Shown one piece after another: positions 50,152 to 60,336 of a DNA stretch of 64,000 nucleotides (positions are counted from its first letter, which is position 1; every line of letters starts with the position of its first letter). The position numbers and the translations under genes are program-made. The stretch is from DAOTVX01 sp034436015. GTDB taxonomy: Bacteria; Chloroflexota; Anaerolineae; Anaerolineales; Villigracilaceae. The notes under the pieces are model-generated. The model had not been told where the DNA came from. It did no database searches and saw only the letters and a program-made list of their open reading frames with translations. Where the stretch lies: the NCBI GenBank assembly GCA_034436015.1, contig DAOTWG010000011.1, positions 1-64,000 of the forward strand. Reading direction: 5' to 3'.

Positions 50152-51231
50152 TCAGGATCGATCTGCAGGGCGTTCCGACCAGATGCCGGCGATGGGTGTG
50201 TTACAGTAGGGGCAAGTTCCTCGGGGCGTGATGCGATACTCGGAGATGACATATGCCCATCGGCGGATCAGGGGACGCGCACAACCAGGGCAAAAGGTCG
50301 TTTCATATTCTTCCACCTGACCGGGCAGATTGCCGGCGTACACATAGCGTAAGCCGGCTTCGCGCCCGATTTCCGCCGCGCGTAGAAGCGTCCGCGCCGG
50401 TGTGTTCTCCACATCCGTCATTTTGTAGTCGCTGTGGAAGGCAGTGACGTGCCAGGGAATATCTACCGAAACCGAGGCCAGGAAACGCGCCGCCTCCCAG
50501 AGTTCCTCATTGCTGTCGTTGAAGCCAGGCACGACCAGGGTTACTACTTCTACCCATATCCCCATGCTTTTTGCCCGTTGAATCGTATCCAGAACGTTTT
50601 TCAATACCCCGCCCAAGACGCGGTAGTTCTGCTGACGCATGGACTTCAAGTCAATCTTCAGCCCGCTCAGCCAGGGGCGCAGGTATTCTAGCGCTTCGGG
50701 GGTAGCGTTGCCGTTAGAGACATATACGCACTTCATGCCCTCGGCGACGGCGAGTTGGAAGATGGCCGCTGCCCATTCGCTGGTGATGAGCGGCTCGTTG
50801 TAGGAAGAAGCAATAATCGCTGCGCCGGTGCTTTTCGCATGACCAACCACTTGCTCCGGCGATATGCGTCGGATGTAGTACCCCGATTCATCTGCCGCCG
50901 GATCGCGTAGCGTTTGGGAGGAAAACCAGTTCTGGCAATAAGGGCAATGAAAATTGCAACCTAACATCCCGAATGTCAGGGCCACCGCGCCGGGCAGAAA
51001 GTGATAGAACGGCTTTTTCTCGATTGGATCGGGATATAACCCGGCTACGTATCCCCAGGGGACGCGCAAGGCACCCGCGTCGTTGAATCGCACCTGACAG
51101 ATGCCGCGCCGTCCCGGACGAATCAGGCAACGATGCCCGCAGGCGGTGCAGCGGACCGCGCCATCCTCCTGTGCGACGAACAGTTCGCCGGGAGCAGTGA
51201 GAGTGTCTAGCAGGTTCTGCAAACCAACCAT
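50152..51231 (-). CDS. amrS: AmmeMemoRadiSam system radical SAM enzyme AmrS
   Basis: This 359-residue radical SAM protein is related to pyruvate formate-lyase activases. The cluster motif is C-x3-C-x2-C in GCNFHCPYCQNW near 91-102. N- and C-terminal CxxC pairs (VRCTACGHRCLIRPG, FCPGCARPLI, GTCPYCNTPI) may bind further metal. In other genomes it is linked to MEMO1/AMMECR1-like proteins; the reaction is not settled. It is the last gene of the metH-larE-larB-larC unit, five bases after larC. Confidence 0.92.
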   Translation of the reverse strand: MVGLQNLLDTLTAPGELFVAQEDGAVRCTACGHRCLIRPGRRGICQVRFNDAGALRVPWGYVAGLYPDPIEKKPFYHFLPGAVALTFGMLGCNFHCPYCQNWFSSQTLRDPAADESGYYIRRISPEQVVGHAKSTGAAIIASSYNEPLITSEWAAAIFQLAVAEGMKCVYVSNGNATPEALEYLRPWLSGLKIDLKSMRQQNYRVLGGVLKNVLDTIQRAKSMGIWVEVVTLVVPGFNDSNEELWEAARFLASVSVDIPWHVTAFHSDYKMTDVENTPARTLLRAAEIGREAGLRYVYAGNLPGQVEEYETTFCPGCARPLIRRWAYVISEYRITPRGTCPYCNTPIAGIWSERPADRS

Positions 51232-51236
51232 CTTTC

Positions 51237-52409
51237 CTATTCTACCGCTTTATGCGCCGCTTCGTACACGATTCGCAGAGGGACACCATGCATCTCGGCG
51301 GCGCGCTTGCAATCTTCGTACTCCGGGGCGTGTTTGAGGTTGCCATCGGGAAGACGCGCTGCTTTCACCCGAATCGCGCCGTAGGGTGTTTCGACAGTCT
51401 GCTCGTATCGCTCTAGGGCGCGGCGTTCGATCATCTGACGGCGAATCCCCAGCGTGCTCGTCTCGCGAAAGAGAATCGTCTCGAGGAGCTGGGCGTTCTG
51501 TGGTGGACCCAGCACAGAGAGCATAACCGCCGGGCGATTCTTCTTCATCTGAATTGGAGTGAAAAAGACATCCAGCGCGCCGGCCGCCAGCAATTTCTCC
51601 ATAGTGTAACCGAGAAGTTCTGGGCTGGCGTCGTCCACGTTAGTTTCCAGCAGAAGGAGGTGTTCGATGCCTTCTTCTTGCTCACCGATCAGAAGCCGCA
51701 ACAGGTTGGGTATGGGCAAGTCGCGTCCACCCGCGCCGTAGCCAATTGCCTGTAGCCTCATGGGCGGAATCGGGCCAAACGCACGGCACAAAGTCGTCAG
51801 GAGCAGGGCGCCGGTCGGCGTCACCAGTTCGGCTTCCACATCGAGGCCGTAGATCGGCGCGCCCCGGAGTAGTGCCAGCGTAGCCGGCGCAGGCAGTGGG
51901 ATCGGCCCGTGCGCGCCTTGCACGAATCCTCGTCCGAGCGGCAACGGCGAGGCCCGCACTTCTTGAATGCCGAGCAAGTCCAGGCAAAGCAAGGCGCCGA
52001 CAATATCTACAATGGCGTCAACGCCGCCCACTTCGTGGAAGTGCACCGCTTGCGGCGAAACATTGTGGATTTCCGCCTCCACCTCTGCCAATCGCTGGAA
52101 CATGCGGTTAGCCTGTTCTCGGATTGCGCCGGGCAGCGCGCTTTGCGCAAGAAGTGCCTGCATGTCGGCCAGGCGGCGGCCATGCGCTGGAGGGACTTGT
52201 TGCGTCTGGGGGGAGAGAATCACATCTACTTTTGTGGCCTGGAAGCCATTTTTTGTGACACGGCGGGCCTGTATCTCGAATTCCTGCTCCAGTTTTAGGG
52301 CGATAAGGTGTGGACGCAAGGTCTCCAGCGGTAATCCGCTGTCAATCAGCGCGCCCAGAATCATATCGCCGGAGGCGCCGGCGATGCAATCGAAATAGGC
52401 GATTTTCAC
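51237..52409 (-). CDS. larC: Nickel insertion protein LarC
   Basis: This 390-residue protein of the DUF111/LarC family inserts nickel, using CTP, into the pincer nucleotide cofactor of lactate racemase-type enzymes. FDCIAGASGDMILGALID opens the protein, VHFHEVGGVDAIVDIVGA is the His-rich metal segment, and TNVDDASPELLGYTMEKL marks the second domain. Both halves are in one frame, unlike Lactobacillus, where they are joined by frameshifting. It overlaps larB by four bases. Confidence 0.95.
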   Translation of the reverse strand: MKIAYFDCIAGASGDMILGALIDSGLPLETLRPHLIALKLEQEFEIQARRVTKNGFQATKVDVILSPQTQQVPPAHGRRLADMQALLAQSALPGAIREQANRMFQRLAEVEAEIHNVSPQAVHFHEVGGVDAIVDIVGALLCLDLLGIQEVRASPLPLGRGFVQGAHGPIPLPAPATLALLRGAPIYGLDVEAELVTPTGALLLTTLCRAFGPIPPMRLQAIGYGAGGRDLPIPNLLRLLIGEQEEGIEHLLLLETNVDDASPELLGYTMEKLLAAGALDVFFTPIQMKKNRPAVMLSVLGPPQNAQLLETILFRETSTLGIRRQMIERRALERYEQTVETPYGAIRVKAARLPDGNLKHAPEYEDCKRAAEMHGVPLRIVYEAAHKAVE

Positions 52410-53200
52410 GGCGATTTCTCTCCTGTTCGAGGCCCGGCGCGAACTTGCAAGATGCGATGGGCGAGGATCGCTGCGCCGAAACCGTTGTCAATGTTGACCA
52501 CGGCGACGCCGCTGGTGCAGGAGTTGAGCATGGTAAGCAAAGCCGCCAACCCCTGGAAACTGGCGCCATAGCCTACACTGGTAGGCACGCCGATCACTGG
52601 GCCGCGCACCAGGCCGGCGATAACGCTTGTCAGCGCGCCTTCCATGCCGGCCACGCTGATGACAACAGCGGCCTCGCTCAGGCTGGGCAATCGGTCGAAC
52701 AGACGGTGGATGCCGGCTACGCCCACATCGTACGCGCGCTCCGCGCGCCGGCCGAGGAATTCGAGCGTCTGTGCCGCCTCTTCGGCGATGGGCAGATCGG
52801 CGGTCCCGGCGGCAGCGATTACGACGTAGCGCGCGTCGTCGAGGCGGGGCGGTTCGCCGCGCGTCAGGGTAATCAGACGGGAGACCGGATCGTAATGCGC
52901 TTCCGGAATCGCCTTTTGCACGATCTTGGCTGGTTCGGGCGCAAGACGGGTACCCAAGACGCGTTCGTGATGTTCCCAGAGCCGCTTGAGAATGGTAATG
53001 ATTTGCGCGGCTGTTTTTCCCTGGCAAAAGACTACCTCTGGCAATCCACTGCGCAGGGCGCGATGCAAGTCGAGGCTGGCGTAGCCAAGATTTTCGTAGG
53101 GTAGGAGACGCAACCGTTCGAGAGCCGCGTCGGGCGTCAGTTCGCCTTTGGCTACCGCTTCGAGCAGTTGCTGGAGGAGGTGGGTGTCCATGATGGTCAA
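52406..53200 (-). CDS. larB: Pyridinium-3,5-biscarboxylate mononucleotide synthase LarB
   Basis: This 264-residue enzyme carboxylates and hydrolyses nicotinic acid adenine dinucleotide in the first step of nickel-pincer cofactor synthesis. The C-terminal half has the AIR-carboxylase-like fold: VISVAGMEGALTSVIAGLVRGP and GVPTSVGYGASFQGLAALLTML, with NSCTSGVAVVNIDNG near the end. The N-terminal part (about 1-110) is the usual helical extension. It overlaps larE and larC by four bases each. Confidence 0.95.
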   Translation of the reverse strand: MTIMDTHLLQQLLEAVAKGELTPDAALERLRLLPYENLGYASLDLHRALRSGLPEVVFCQGKTAAQIITILKRLWEHHERVLGTRLAPEPAKIVQKAIPEAHYDPVSRLITLTRGEPPRLDDARYVVIAAAGTADLPIAEEAAQTLEFLGRRAERAYDVGVAGIHRLFDRLPSLSEAAVVISVAGMEGALTSVIAGLVRGPVIGVPTSVGYGASFQGLAALLTMLNSCTSGVAVVNIDNGFGAAILAHRILQVRAGPRTGEKSP

Positions 53201-54009
53201 GAGGAGAGAGTGGAGAGAACTTCGTTCATGCTGCCGCTGCGGAAACCGTTCAGGTCGAGGGTGACGTAGGTGTAGCCGAGAGCATTGAAGAGAGGAATGA
53301 TCTCCTGGCGTCGTTCTACCAGGAGATGGAAGTCCGACGGATCGACCTCGATCCGCGCCAGCGCGCCGTGGTGTCGAACGCGCAATTGGCGCAACCCTAG
53401 GTCGCGCAGGATGGATTCTGCCTGTTCGATGCGCTTCAGCGTTTCGATGGTGATGGGAGTTCCATAGGGGATGCGTGAGGCCAGGCAGGCGGCGGACGGT
53501 TTATCCCAGTTCGGCAGGCCCAGATCGCGCGCGAGTTGGCGCACTTCCGCTTTTGTCAGACCGACCTCTTGCAAGGGGCTGCGGATGCCGTAGCGCTTCG
53601 CAGCCTGACGGCCGGGTCGGTGATCGCGCCGATCGTCCGCGTTGCTGCCATCCACCACGGCATGGTAATCATGTTCCCTGGCGTAGGCGACGAACTTGCC
53701 ATATACCTCCTCTTTGCAGAAAAAGCAACGATTGGGAGTGTTTGCCAGATAGTTTGGGTTGGCAAACTCTGCGCTCTCGATGAGGATATGCCTGACGCCG
53801 ATTTGCCGGGCGAGAGCCTCTGCTTCCTGCCGCTCGGCTTCCGGCAGGCTAGGGGAGACGGCAGTCAGGGCGACGACGTTTTCCTCCCCCAGCACATCAT
53901 GCGCTACTTGGAGGACAAGGGTGCTATCGGTTCCGCCGGAAAAAGCAATGACGACGCGGCCAAGTTCAGATAGGATGGCTTGTAGATGCCTTAAGGCGTT
54001 GTTGGGCAT
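53197..54009 (-). CDS. larE: ATP-dependent sacrificial sulfur transferase LarE
   Basis: This 270-residue PP-loop ATPase activates the pincer precursor and adds sulfur. The PP-loop FSGGTDSTL sits at 23-31. Cys175 in KPSAACLASRIPYG corresponds to the sacrificial Cys176 of the Lactobacillus enzyme, which gives up its own sulfur. CFFCKEEVYG is also conserved. It starts four bases after metH stops and overlaps larB. larA, the enzyme that would use the cofactor, is not in the window. Confidence 0.95.
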   Translation of the reverse strand: MPNNALRHLQAILSELGRVVIAFSGGTDSTLVLQVAHDVLGEENVVALTAVSPSLPEAERQEAEALARQIGVRHILIESAEFANPNYLANTPNRCFFCKEEVYGKFVAYAREHDYHAVVDGSNADDRRDHRPGRQAAKRYGIRSPLQEVGLTKAEVRQLARDLGLPNWDKPSAACLASRIPYGTPITIETLKRIEQAESILRDLGLRQLRVRHHGALARIEVDPSDFHLLVERRQEIIPLFNALGYTYVTLDLNGFRSGSMNEVLSTLSS

Positions 54010-54012
54010 AGG

Positions 54013-57000
54013 TCAGTGTTCCTGTTCTGTCTGCCGTTGTTCCGCGCGATTCTCGCCAACGTTGAAATAACGCGCCTCGCGGTGGTGCACGATAATCGCT
54101 GCGGTGGATTGTTCTGGTACCAGTTGATAGGCCGGCGTCAGGGACATGCCCAGTTCTTGTTCGGCCGGCAAAAGGTCAAAGACCTTACGATGGTCGCCCA
54201 AATCGGGGATGGCAGGGTAACCCCAGGAGTACCGCTTCCCTTGGTTCTCGGCCAGACCGAGTTCACGACGGATGTGGCGATGTAGGTATTCCGCTGCTGC
54301 TTCGGCGGTCTGGACTGCCAGTCCGTGGACGAAATACATTTCGCTGTATGCACCGGCGGCCTGCAATTGCTCGCATTTCTCCGTTGCCTCGGCGCCGACG
54401 GTAACGACCTGCAGAGCCACCACATCCATTTGTCCCGAATCCACAGAGGCGAAATAATCGGCTAGGCACAGGAAATCGCCCTCGGCTTGGCGAGGAAACG
54501 TGAAACGTAGCAGCGCTCGTGGCGAGGCGGATTCTAGTGTCTCGGGGTCGTAGAGGATGAGGTCATTCCCTTCTGCTTGGCAGGGCCAGAAGCCATAGAT
54601 TCCCTGGGGTTTGAGCCAGCCGTTGCGTAGGGCATCTTTGCTCATGTGTTCCAAGCGCGCCTCGAACTCGGCGCGCAAACGTTCCCAGGCTTCGCCGTGG
54701 GCGTTTTTCGCGCCCCAAGAGAGACGGAACAGGTCGTTCTTGGGTAAGTGTTGGAGGACGAGTTCGAGCGGCATCCGGCGCACAACACGCACACCCCAGC
54801 GTTGGGGGAAGGAGATAGGCTGAGGCTGGATATTGGATCGGCGCACGGGGCCGGCGCGCGCGCCGGCAGGAAGACGTCCGAGTTCCATTTCGGCTTCGCG
54901 GCGGATGCGTTCCAGGATGAGCGGCCGGGCTTGCGGGTCGGTGAGTGAATCCATAACGGTCAGACCTTCGAATGCGTCTTTGCAGTAGAACACACCGGCC
55001 GCGTACGGCGCGCCGTCTTCGGTGAACAGAATACGACGCCCAAAGCGCCGATTGATGGCTGCGCCGCCGATAAGAACCGGGAAGTGCAATCCCCGCCGGT
55101 GCAATTCGTTGACAATGAGCGGCATTTGGCGGGAGGTGCTTACCAATAGCGCGCTCAGGCCGATCGCGGTGGAATTCACCTCCACAGCCTTCGCGATAAT
55201 GGTCTCCACCGGGACCTGTTTGCCTAGGTCAATCACGGTATAGCCGTTGTTGGCCAGAATCGTCTTGACTAGATTCTTGCCGATATCGTGCACATCGCCA
55301 TAGACAGTAGCCAGCACGACCGTTCCCTTGCTGACGCCTTCCTGTTTTTCGAGATAGTTTTCGAGATGGGCGACGGCTTGTTTCATTGCTTCGGCAGATT
55401 GCAAGACAAAGGGCAAAATAAGTTCGCCGGTTGCGAATTTGTCTCCCACTTCTTTCATTGCCGGCAGGAGGATTTCATTCAGGATGCGAACGGCGGCAGT
55501 GTGCTGTGAGGTGTTCCTGCCCTGTGCAGAGAAGAGAGCGATCAATTCATCAATGTCGGCTTCGATGCCTTCCTTGCGGCGATGGACGATGCGCCAGTGC
55601 AAGCGTTCGGCAGCGGTCATGCCGGCAGTTGGGTCGGCGACGGTTGCTCTGTCGGCAGCGCCTGGTTGCATAGACTCGAAGTGGGCAATGTAACGTTGCA
55701 AAGCGTCGGCGCGGCGGTTGAAGAGCAGGTCTTCGGCCAGGTCGCGGGCTTCCGGCGGAATATCGGCATAGGGGATGATGTGCTGTGGATTGACGATAGC
55801 CGCGTCCAGACCGGCGCGCACGGCATGGTAGAGCATGACGGAATTCAGGGTTGGACGCGCGTGTGGGGCCAAGCCGAACGAAACATTGCTCACGCCCAGC
55901 GAACAAAGCGCGCCCGGCAACTCCTGCTTGATGAGGCGAATGCCTTCGAGGGTTTCGATGGCCGAGTCGGCGTATTCGGCATCTCCGGTGGCGAGGGTGA
56001 AGGTGAGCGTATCGAAGAGCAGGGCTTGGGGCGGCAGGCCGAATTCGTGGACTGCCATATCGTACAAACGGCGGGCGATTTCCAGTTTTCGTTGGCGCGT
56101 TTTTGCCATACCCTGCTTGTCAATGGTTAAGCAGATGACGGCGGCGTTAAACTCCTTGGCCAGTTGGAAGACACGCTCGGCTTTGGCGCGTCCGCCCTCC
56201 AGGTGGGTGGAATTGATGAGGCAACGTCCGGGGGCTGTTTTTAAGGCCGCCTCCAGCACGTGTGGCTCGGTCGTGTCAATGACCAGCGGCGCCTCCACGC
56301 CGGCAGAAAGTTTCTTAACCACTTTGCGCATTAACGCGTCTTCATCGGGTCGTTCGGTGACCGCGGTCGAAATATCCAGGGCGTGCGCGCCGAAGGAGAC
56401 CTGTTGGCGGGCGATTTCCAGGATGGCATCATAACTTTCTGCGAGCAGGAGTTCTTTGAACTTGCGGCTGCCCTGGGCGTTGCAGCGTTCGCCGATGAGG
56501 AACGGGGGCGGATCCTGAAGGAGAGACACTGCTTGTGTTGCCGATGCCAAATGTGGGACGCGGCCGCTCGGTCGTGGCGGATGGGGATGACCGCGCAGCC
56601 GGTCTACCAGCACTTTTAGGTGCGCGGGGGTCGTGCCGCAGCATCCACCTACCACGCTGATATTGTGGCGGGTGACGAATTCGACTAACGTCTCCGCGAA
56701 CGGCTCCGGTTCGAGCGGATAGACGGCTATGCCATCCACATTGAGCGGCAAGCCGGCGTTGGGAATGCAGGAGACGGGCAGCGTGGCGTTCTCGCCGAGG
56801 TAGCGGATCGGGTCGCGCATGAGATCGGGGCCGGTCGAGCAGTTGAGGCCGATCACGTCAATGGGCAACCCTTCCAGGATGGCCAAAGCCGCGGCAATAT
56901 CTGTCCCCAACAACATACGGCCGTTTGTATCGAGCGTGACCTGTACTTGTAAGGGGACGCGAATGCCTGTTTCTGTGAACGCGCGCTGCACGCCGGCGAT

Positions 57001-57549
57001 GGTAGCTTTGACTTCGAGGATATCCTGTGAGGTTTCGATGAGAATCACATCCACGCCGCCGCGCAGGAGACCACTTGCTTGTTCGCGAAAGACATCGGCA
57101 AGGTCGTCGAAGGTAATATTCGAAAGTTCCGGGTCATCGGCGGAGGGGAGTTTGCCGGAGGGGCCGATCGAGCCGGCTACGAATCGCTCCTGCCCTGTAT
57201 GCTGCGTGTATTCATCGGCGAGGCGGCGCGCTAGCCTCGCGGCAACCTGGTTGATTTCTACCACGCGCGTGGCAAGCCCGTATTCGGCCAGTGTGATACG
57301 ATTGGAGCGAAAAGTATCGGTTTCGATGACGTCCACGCCCACATCGAGGAAGGAGCGATGGACTTGCTCCACGGCCTGCGGATAGGAAACGACGAGATAG
57401 TCGTTGCAACCGATGTATTGCTCGCCGCCGAAATGCTCGGCGGTGAGATTCATTTTCTGTAAATTGGTGCCCATGGCGCCGTCGAAGATCAGCACACGTT
57501 GCCGAAGAGCGTCGAGATAGCGGCGGTTGGTGTAAGGCCATTCGTTCAT
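54013..57549 (-). CDS. metH: Cobalamin-dependent methionine synthase
   Basis: This 1178-residue modular enzyme methylates homocysteine from methyltetrahydrofolate through cobalamin. Residues about 1-320 are the homocysteine domain, with zinc ligands Cys237 (GLNCSTG) and Cys303/304 (VVGGCCGTTP). About 335-620 is the pterin domain (IGERCNAQGSRKFK). About 640-880 binds B12, with His755 in DVHDIGKNLVKTI. About 900-1178 is the SAM-dependent reactivation domain. Length and order match the family. I chose ATG 57549, so that the SAM riboswitch and its terminator upstream remain outside the gene. It heads the operon with larE, larB, larC and amrS. Confidence 0.97.
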   Translation of the reverse strand: MNEWPYTNRRYLDALRQRVLIFDGAMGTNLQKMNLTAEHFGGEQYIGCNDYLVVSYPQAVEQVHRSFLDVGVDVIETDTFRSNRITLAEYGLATRVVEINQVAARLARRLADEYTQHTGQERFVAGSIGPSGKLPSADDPELSNITFDDLADVFREQASGLLRGGVDVILIETSQDILEVKATIAGVQRAFTETGIRVPLQVQVTLDTNGRMLLGTDIAAALAILEGLPIDVIGLNCSTGPDLMRDPIRYLGENATLPVSCIPNAGLPLNVDGIAVYPLEPEPFAETLVEFVTRHNISVVGGCCGTTPAHLKVLVDRLRGHPHPPRPSGRVPHLASATQAVSLLQDPPPFLIGERCNAQGSRKFKELLLAESYDAILEIARQQVSFGAHALDISTAVTERPDEDALMRKVVKKLSAGVEAPLVIDTTEPHVLEAALKTAPGRCLINSTHLEGGRAKAERVFQLAKEFNAAVICLTIDKQGMAKTRQRKLEIARRLYDMAVHEFGLPPQALLFDTLTFTLATGDAEYADSAIETLEGIRLIKQELPGALCSLGVSNVSFGLAPHARPTLNSVMLYHAVRAGLDAAIVNPQHIIPYADIPPEARDLAEDLLFNRRADALQRYIAHFESMQPGAADRATVADPTAGMTAAERLHWRIVHRRKEGIEADIDELIALFSAQGRNTSQHTAAVRILNEILLPAMKEVGDKFATGELILPFVLQSAEAMKQAVAHLENYLEKQEGVSKGTVVLATVYGDVHDIGKNLVKTILANNGYTVIDLGKQVPVETIIAKAVEVNSTAIGLSALLVSTSRQMPLIVNELHRRGLHFPVLIGGAAINRRFGRRILFTEDGAPYAAGVFYCKDAFEGLTVMDSLTDPQARPLILERIRREAEMELGRLPAGARAGPVRRSNIQPQPISFPQRWGVRVVRRMPLELVLQHLPKNDLFRLSWGAKNAHGEAWERLRAEFEARLEHMSKDALRNGWLKPQGIYGFWPCQAEGNDLILYDPETLESASPRALLRFTFPRQAEGDFLCLADYFASVDSGQMDVVALQVVTVGAEATEKCEQLQAAGAYSEMYFVHGLAVQTAEAAAEYLHRHIRRELGLAENQGKRYSWGYPAIPDLGDHRKVFDLLPAEQELGMSLTPAYQLVPEQSTAAIIVHHREARYFNVGENRAEQRQTEQEH

Positions 57550-57578
57550 GGAGCATCCTCTCGGCGGCTGAAGTGAAC

Positions 57579-57605
57579 AAAAAGCCTCTCTGGAAAGAGA
57601 GAGGC
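57579..57605 (-). terminator. Expression-platform terminator of the SAM riboswitch
   Basis: On the minus strand GCCTCTCT and AGAGAGGC form an 8-bp stem with a 6-base loop, followed at once by TTTTT. It lies between the aptamer and metH, as expected for a switch that stops transcription when SAM is bound. Confidence 0.9.
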
Positions 57606-57618
57606 GTCCTTGCTGTTT

Positions 57619-57741
57619 CCTCATCTTCCAGAGCGAGGGCAGTTTCCTGCCCTTATCTCTGCCGGATTTGGCACCTTGCTTACCTTGTCAAGCGGTTGCC
57701 GAGGTTTCACAGGGCCGGTCCCTCCACCTCTCGCGATGAGC
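57619..57741 (-). promoter_or_regulatory. SAM-I (S-box) riboswitch
   Basis: The minus-strand leader holds the S-box core in order: CTCATCGCGAGAGGTGGAGG, GACCGGCCC, GAAACCTCGGCAACC, AAGGTGCCAAATCC, and closing GATGAG, which pairs with CTCATC as helix P1 (57735-57740 with 57620-57625). It senses S-adenosylmethionine and should switch off metH and the downstream lar/amrS genes when SAM is plentiful. Confidence 0.96.
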
Positions 57742-57767
57742 GGCTTGCGCTGCTGAATTGTTGATGG

Positions 57768-57796
57768 AGTATACCATCGTGGAGTTAAATTGTCAA
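57768..57796 (-). promoter_or_regulatory. Promoter of the metH operon
   Basis: Consensus TTGACA (57791-57796) and TATACT (57768-57773) on the minus strand are separated by 17 bases, about 27 bases before the riboswitch core. Confidence 0.88.
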
Positions 57797-57822
57797 ATTT
57801 GAGCCGACAATCGCTTTTTGTC

Positions 57823-58683
57823 TCAATCCTGCAGCAATCGGCTCAGCAAGGCTTCGAGTTCTTCCTCAGAATAGTAGTATATGGTTACCGTGCCGCCCTT
57901 GCGCCCGGCGCGCAATATCACTTTTGTCCCCAGATTGGCGCGCAGGCGTTCTTCCAGTTCCGTGATTTCGGGAGGCGGGGCCGGCGATGGTTTACGCGGC
58001 GGCTTTTCGCCGCTCATCTTACGAACCAGTTCCTCGGTCTGGCGAACGTTCAAGTCTTGCGCCAGAATCGTGCGCAGGGCGGCGCTTTGTGCTTCCGTCG
58101 TAGGCAGGGCAAGCATGGCGCGCGCGTGGCCTTCGCTGATTTTCCCCTCGATCAGGGCGTTTTTGACTGCGTCGGGTAGTTTCATCAGGCGCAGGGTGTT
58201 GGTAATCGTCACGCGGCTCTTTCCCACGCGCGCTGCAATTTCTTCATGGGAAAGATGGAAGTCCTCTGCCAGTTGGCGATAGGCTTCCGCCTCTTCCAGT
58301 GGATTCAGGTCCGCGCGCTGGACGTTTTCGATAATAGCCAATTCGAGACGTTGTTGGTCGGTCGCCTCGCGGACGATGACCGGCACGCTGTTCAGGCCGG
58401 CCAGCCGGGCAGCCTCCAGACGACGTTCACCGGCGATGAGTGTGTAGCGTCCTTCTCCTTCTCCTGGCGTCACAATGAGAGGCTGTAGAACGCCGTGCTC
58501 CCGGATGGAGGCGGTCAATTCGGCAAGTTCTTCGGGAACCAGATGGCTGCGCGGCTGACGCGGGTTGGGGGAAATCGAGTCAACCGCGACCATGAGAACG
58601 CCGCTGCCTGCGGTGGGTTGTTCTTCCTCGCCGCCGGGGATGAGCGCCCCCAATCCACGACCCAGACCCGCTTTTGACGGCAT
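57823..58683 (-). CDS. parB: Chromosome partitioning protein ParB (Spo0J)
   Basis: This 286-residue CTP-dependent DNA clamp loads at parS sites near the origin. The protein begins KAGLGRGLGALIPG, the typical ParB start. ISPNPRQPR and GVLQPLIV, then GEGRYTLIAGERRLEAARLA, are the CTPase/N-domain motifs, and IAARVGKSRVTITNTLRL is the helix-turn-helix. A C-terminal dimerisation segment follows. No parS site was seen in this window. It is 11 bases after parA in the same direction. Confidence 0.95.
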   Translation of the reverse strand: MPSKAGLGRGLGALIPGGEEEQPTAGSGVLMVAVDSISPNPRQPRSHLVPEELAELTASIREHGVLQPLIVTPGEGEGRYTLIAGERRLEAARLAGLNSVPVIVREATDQQRLELAIIENVQRADLNPLEEAEAYRQLAEDFHLSHEEIAARVGKSRVTITNTLRLMKLPDAVKNALIEGKISEGHARAMLALPTTEAQSAALRTILAQDLNVRQTEELVRKMSGEKPPRKPSPAPPPEITELEERLRANLGTKVILRAGRKGGTVTIYYYSEEELEALLSRLLQD

Positions 58684-58694
58684 ATGGTCACCTC

Positions 58695-59483
<789 letters not shown>

Positions 59484-59484
59484 T

Positions 59485-60330
59485 TTAGGATACCTCCAGA
59501 CAAGCTTCGATTTCCTGAGGCGTGGGGATACCGGCCAGTCCCGGCCGGGTCACCGAAAAGGAAGCCAGATGTGTGGCAAAAGATGCCGCCTTGCGCGGGT
59601 CATGGGTTTGCGCGAGGCGATAGAAGAAGGCGGCGGCGAAAATGTCGCCTGCGCCGGTCGCGTCCACCTCGTGTTGCCGCGGGGCGTCGAAGTGGTATTC
59701 GCGGCCGTTCCAATAGAGCCGCGCGCCGTTGGCTCCTTCTGTAACGACCAGCAAGCGACAGTAAGAGGCGAACTCTCGGATGCGTGTTTCGTCTCCGTTC
59801 ACGTCCTCGCCACTGAGAATGGCGGCATCGGCGCGAGGGAGCATGGCCGCGGCGTCCGACCAGGCGCATGGGTAGACGCGACCGCTTTCGTCCCAGGCTC
59901 TGAGCCATCCTTGCAGCGTCATCCCTAACCACCCCGGCTTTATGGTCTCGTGAAGCATCCGCGGGACTTCCTGTGCAATGGGGCCAAGATGGAGGATAGG
60001 CGCTTTATGCCAGTGGACCGGGATGTCTTGGTAAGTAAGCGTAGGAGCGGTATGATGGATGCGCTGGACACGGCCTTTTGGGGTGTAAATGTTCTCGAAC
60101 GTAGTGCTGTGGGGCGCCGGTTTGCTCTGAATCGAAATGCCCTGCAGGGCATCGAGAGGAAACTCGTCACCCCAAGCGGTGACAATGCCCACGCGCAGCC
60201 CCAGCGCTTTGGCCGTCAGCGCTGCGTAGGCGGCAGTGCCGCCCAGTTGCGCTCCTTGCGACGTGCGGTCGCAGGCCAGGTGACCCATGACTACGTAATC
60301 CACCGGTCCGGCCAGGGGACGTACAGGCAT
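59485..60330 (-). CDS. PfkB family carbohydrate kinase
   Basis: This 281-residue ribokinase-like kinase has the C-terminal signature DATGAGDIFAAAFFYRLA, with the catalytic Asp of GAGD, and an N-terminal glycine pair in QLGGTAAYAALTAKALGLRV. The substrate is unknown; the protein is short and lacks an obvious lid insertion. It stands between jag and parA, in a block that normally encodes RNA, membrane insertion and partition functions, so its presence there is unusual. The direction is the same as its neighbours; the parA ATG follows its stop by only one base. Confidence 0.88.
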   Translation of the reverse strand: MPVRPLAGPVDYVVMGHLACDRTSQGAQLGGTAAYAALTAKALGLRVGIVTAWGDEFPLDALQGISIQSKPAPHSTTFENIYTPKGRVQRIHHTAPTLTYQDIPVHWHKAPILHLGPIAQEVPRMLHETIKPGWLGMTLQGWLRAWDESGRVYPCAWSDAAAMLPRADAAILSGEDVNGDETRIREFASYCRLLVVTEGANGARLYWNGREYHFDAPRQHEVDATGAGDIFAAAFFYRLAQTHDPRKAASFATHLASFSVTRPGLAGIPTPQEIEACLEVS

Positions 60331-60336
60331 GGCGAA

